DNA of 64,000 nt, taken from Glaciecola siphonariae. GTDB taxonomy: Bacteria > Pseudomonadota > Gammaproteobacteria > Enterobacterales > Alteromonadaceae. Positions 62,906 through 64,000 of this stretch are shown in pieces. The position numbers and the translations under genes are program-made. The DNA is taken from positions 1,240,001-1,304,000 of the forward strand of contig NZ_JBHSGU010000002.1 in NCBI RefSeq assembly GCF_042652645.1, written 5' to 3'. Numbering within the stretch: the first letter of the stretch is position 1; every line of letters begins with the position of its first letter. Under the pieces are notes generated by a model. The model was given only the letters and a program-made list of their open reading frames with translations, ran no database searches and was not told the origin of the DNA.

Positions 62906-64000
62906 TGTTTATATGCTCCTGTAAGTCACTGCGAATCTGTTCAGCTTGTGAAGATTTATACCAAACACCCAATAGCTCATAAGCTTGGATATCTCTTGGT
63001 ATATGCAGTCCTCTATTGCCCAAAGCGTCCAATAATGTTGGCTCTGGCTCATCTGTTTCTATGTATGCTATGTATCGAAAGAACGAATAAGCCTGTGTGC
63101 TGGTGAGCGCTGGTTCAAAACAGGCCGCCAAATAATCAACAGCTTCACAGTTGTATTCGTCTTTTTTATTTGCATAAGCATGAATCAAGCCAGCTTCATC
63201 AAATCGGGCACGAAAAACGATATGGGTAAAGCGCAAGGCGTCGTCTATTCGGGCGAGCAGAAAGTGCAAAGCATCGTCAAGAGCGGTGAGCGGCATACGC
63301 GTATCTTCAGATGTTTGCTGCTGACTTGCGCTCAACCAAAACGGCACATACATTAGCGCAGCATTGACGGGAAGCAAGTGTTTTAGCTTGTTATCAATGG
63401 TTTTATAGAGACGTGCGTCGGTATAGACAAACAACATTCTCTCTTGTGTTCCAGACTCTGTAAGACGGCTATTGGCCCCACTGCTAAGTGAAGCAACAAC
63501 ACGGTCAACATCACAGACCTCTGTTAAAAATACGCAGTGTTTTTCACACTCTGAGGGCATTGAAAACTCAAGTAGATGTTCAAATTGTGCATACTCACTG
63601 TTTGTAATGTAAGCAGCCAAGCGAGCATCAAAGGCCGTAAACGTGACGGTGTCGCTAGAGAGCATTAACATCTCGCGCTTTTCCGCAAAGGAGGTACTGG
63701 TATCGAGCAACCACCCATTGTGATTAAGCATCAGCTTTGCGTCATTCAACAGCCTATTCCAATAGCGAAGTATGTTGCTGGCAACTTCTAAAGCCTGCTC
63801 TTCATCTGATGACATGAGCGCCTTACTCAAGGTCGCCCGCAAATAATTTAAAGAACCATAGAAATAATAAATAAATAAAGACCGGCCTTTAATGATGTTA
63901 TCGTCGATTAATTCACCGGCGGCTTCAATAAGCGATTCTATGTCTTCTTTGTTGCAGAACTCGGCGCTGCAAATAGCGCTGAGTTTGTCCATCTCGTCGT
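62898..64000 (-). CDS. Unrecognised protein upstream of pseB, open to the window edge
   Basis: At least 364 residues; the frame is still open at the edge (the codons before the ATG at 63992 read Asp-Glu), so the true start may lie outside. No family recognised. It appears soluble: a helical N-terminal part (SLFIYYFYGSLNYLRATLSKAL) followed by a mixed alpha/beta region, no P loop, no zinc motif, no membrane helix. Overlaps pseB by 8 bases, so it is probably in the same operon and may take part in sugar synthesis or transfer to flagellin, but this is only context. Confidence 0.6.
   Translation of the reverse strand, partial: DEMDKLSAICSAEFCNKEDIESLIEAAGELIDDNIIKGRSLFIYYFYGSLNYLRATLSKALMSSDEEQALEVASNILRYWNRLLNDAKLMLNHNGWLLDTSTSFAEKREMLMLSSDTVTFTAFDARLAAYITNSEYAQFEHLLEFSMPSECEKHCVFLTEVCDVDRVVASLSSGANSRLTESGTQERMLFVYTDARLYKTIDNKLKHLLPVNAALMYVPFWLSASQQQTSEDTRMPLTALDDALHFLLARIDDALRFTHIVFRARFDEAGLIHAYANKKDEYNCEAVDYLAACFEPALTSTQAYSFFRYIAYIETDEPEPTLLDALGNRGLHIPRDIQAYELLGVWYKSSQAEQIRSDLQEHINSV

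Overview
The window reads as chromosomal DNA of a marine gammaproteobacterium of the order Alteromonadales (Alteromonas/Glaciecola/Aestuariibacter-like). This is inferred from gene order (alaS-csrA-tRNA-Ser-tRNA-Arg, a polar-type flagellar/chemotaxis cluster with flrABC, flhF, flhG, parC and parP, a recX gene, oxaloacetate decarboxylase) and moderate GC content, not from a database match. No phage, IS element, CRISPR array or integron was seen. Nearly everything is on the minus strand.

Left part (1-17.4 kb): the N-terminal part of oadA and all of oadG; a tRNA-Ser/tRNA-Arg/tRNA-Arg array closed by a strong hairpin; csrA, alaS, recX; on the plus strand a FemAB/GNAT-like protein and an M13 metallopeptidase lipoprotein; then a methionine block (a DUF938 methyltransferase, methionine synthase encoded as two separate ORFs, metA behind three tandem MetJ boxes); then a loose group of small genes (GNAT, VOC, small membrane and secreted proteins).

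Middle (17-25.3 kb): a minus-strand operon-like set with a von Willebrand A lipoprotein, an ECF sigma factor, a membrane-anchored probable anti-sigma factor and a YchJ-like SEC-C protein. It is followed by DUF2802, normally a chemotaxis-cluster gene, which is cut off from cheW by a divergent LytTR-regulator/acyltransferase pair.

Right part (25.5-57.8 kb): an almost complete polar flagellar and chemotaxis cluster. In transcription order it runs flrA, flrBC, fliEFGHIJK, fliLMNOPQR, flhB, then (after a 3.2-kb interruption carrying an S41 peptidase lipoprotein and two unknown secreted proteins) flhA, flhF, flhG, fliA, cheY, cheZ, cheA, parC, parP, cheW. Sigma-54 type promoters (GG-N10-GC) lie upstream of flrB and fliE, and a near-consensus one upstream of flhA, fitting the FlrA-FlrB/FlrC hierarchy. 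cheB is missing from its usual place between cheA and parC, and CheA carries three copies of an acidic 17-residue motif between its HPt and dimerisation domains.

Right end (58-64 kb): a pirin gene, then pseI, pseF, pseC, pseB (pseudaminic acid synthesis, probably for flagellin glycosylation; pseG and pseH are not here) and an unrecognised gene reaching the window edge.

I did not find a clearly new multi-gene system. The most interesting items are the clean two-ORF methionine synthase, the triple CheA motif next to ParC/ParP with no cheB, the two insertions that break conserved flagellar gene order, and the vWA/ECF sigma/membrane anti-sigma operon.
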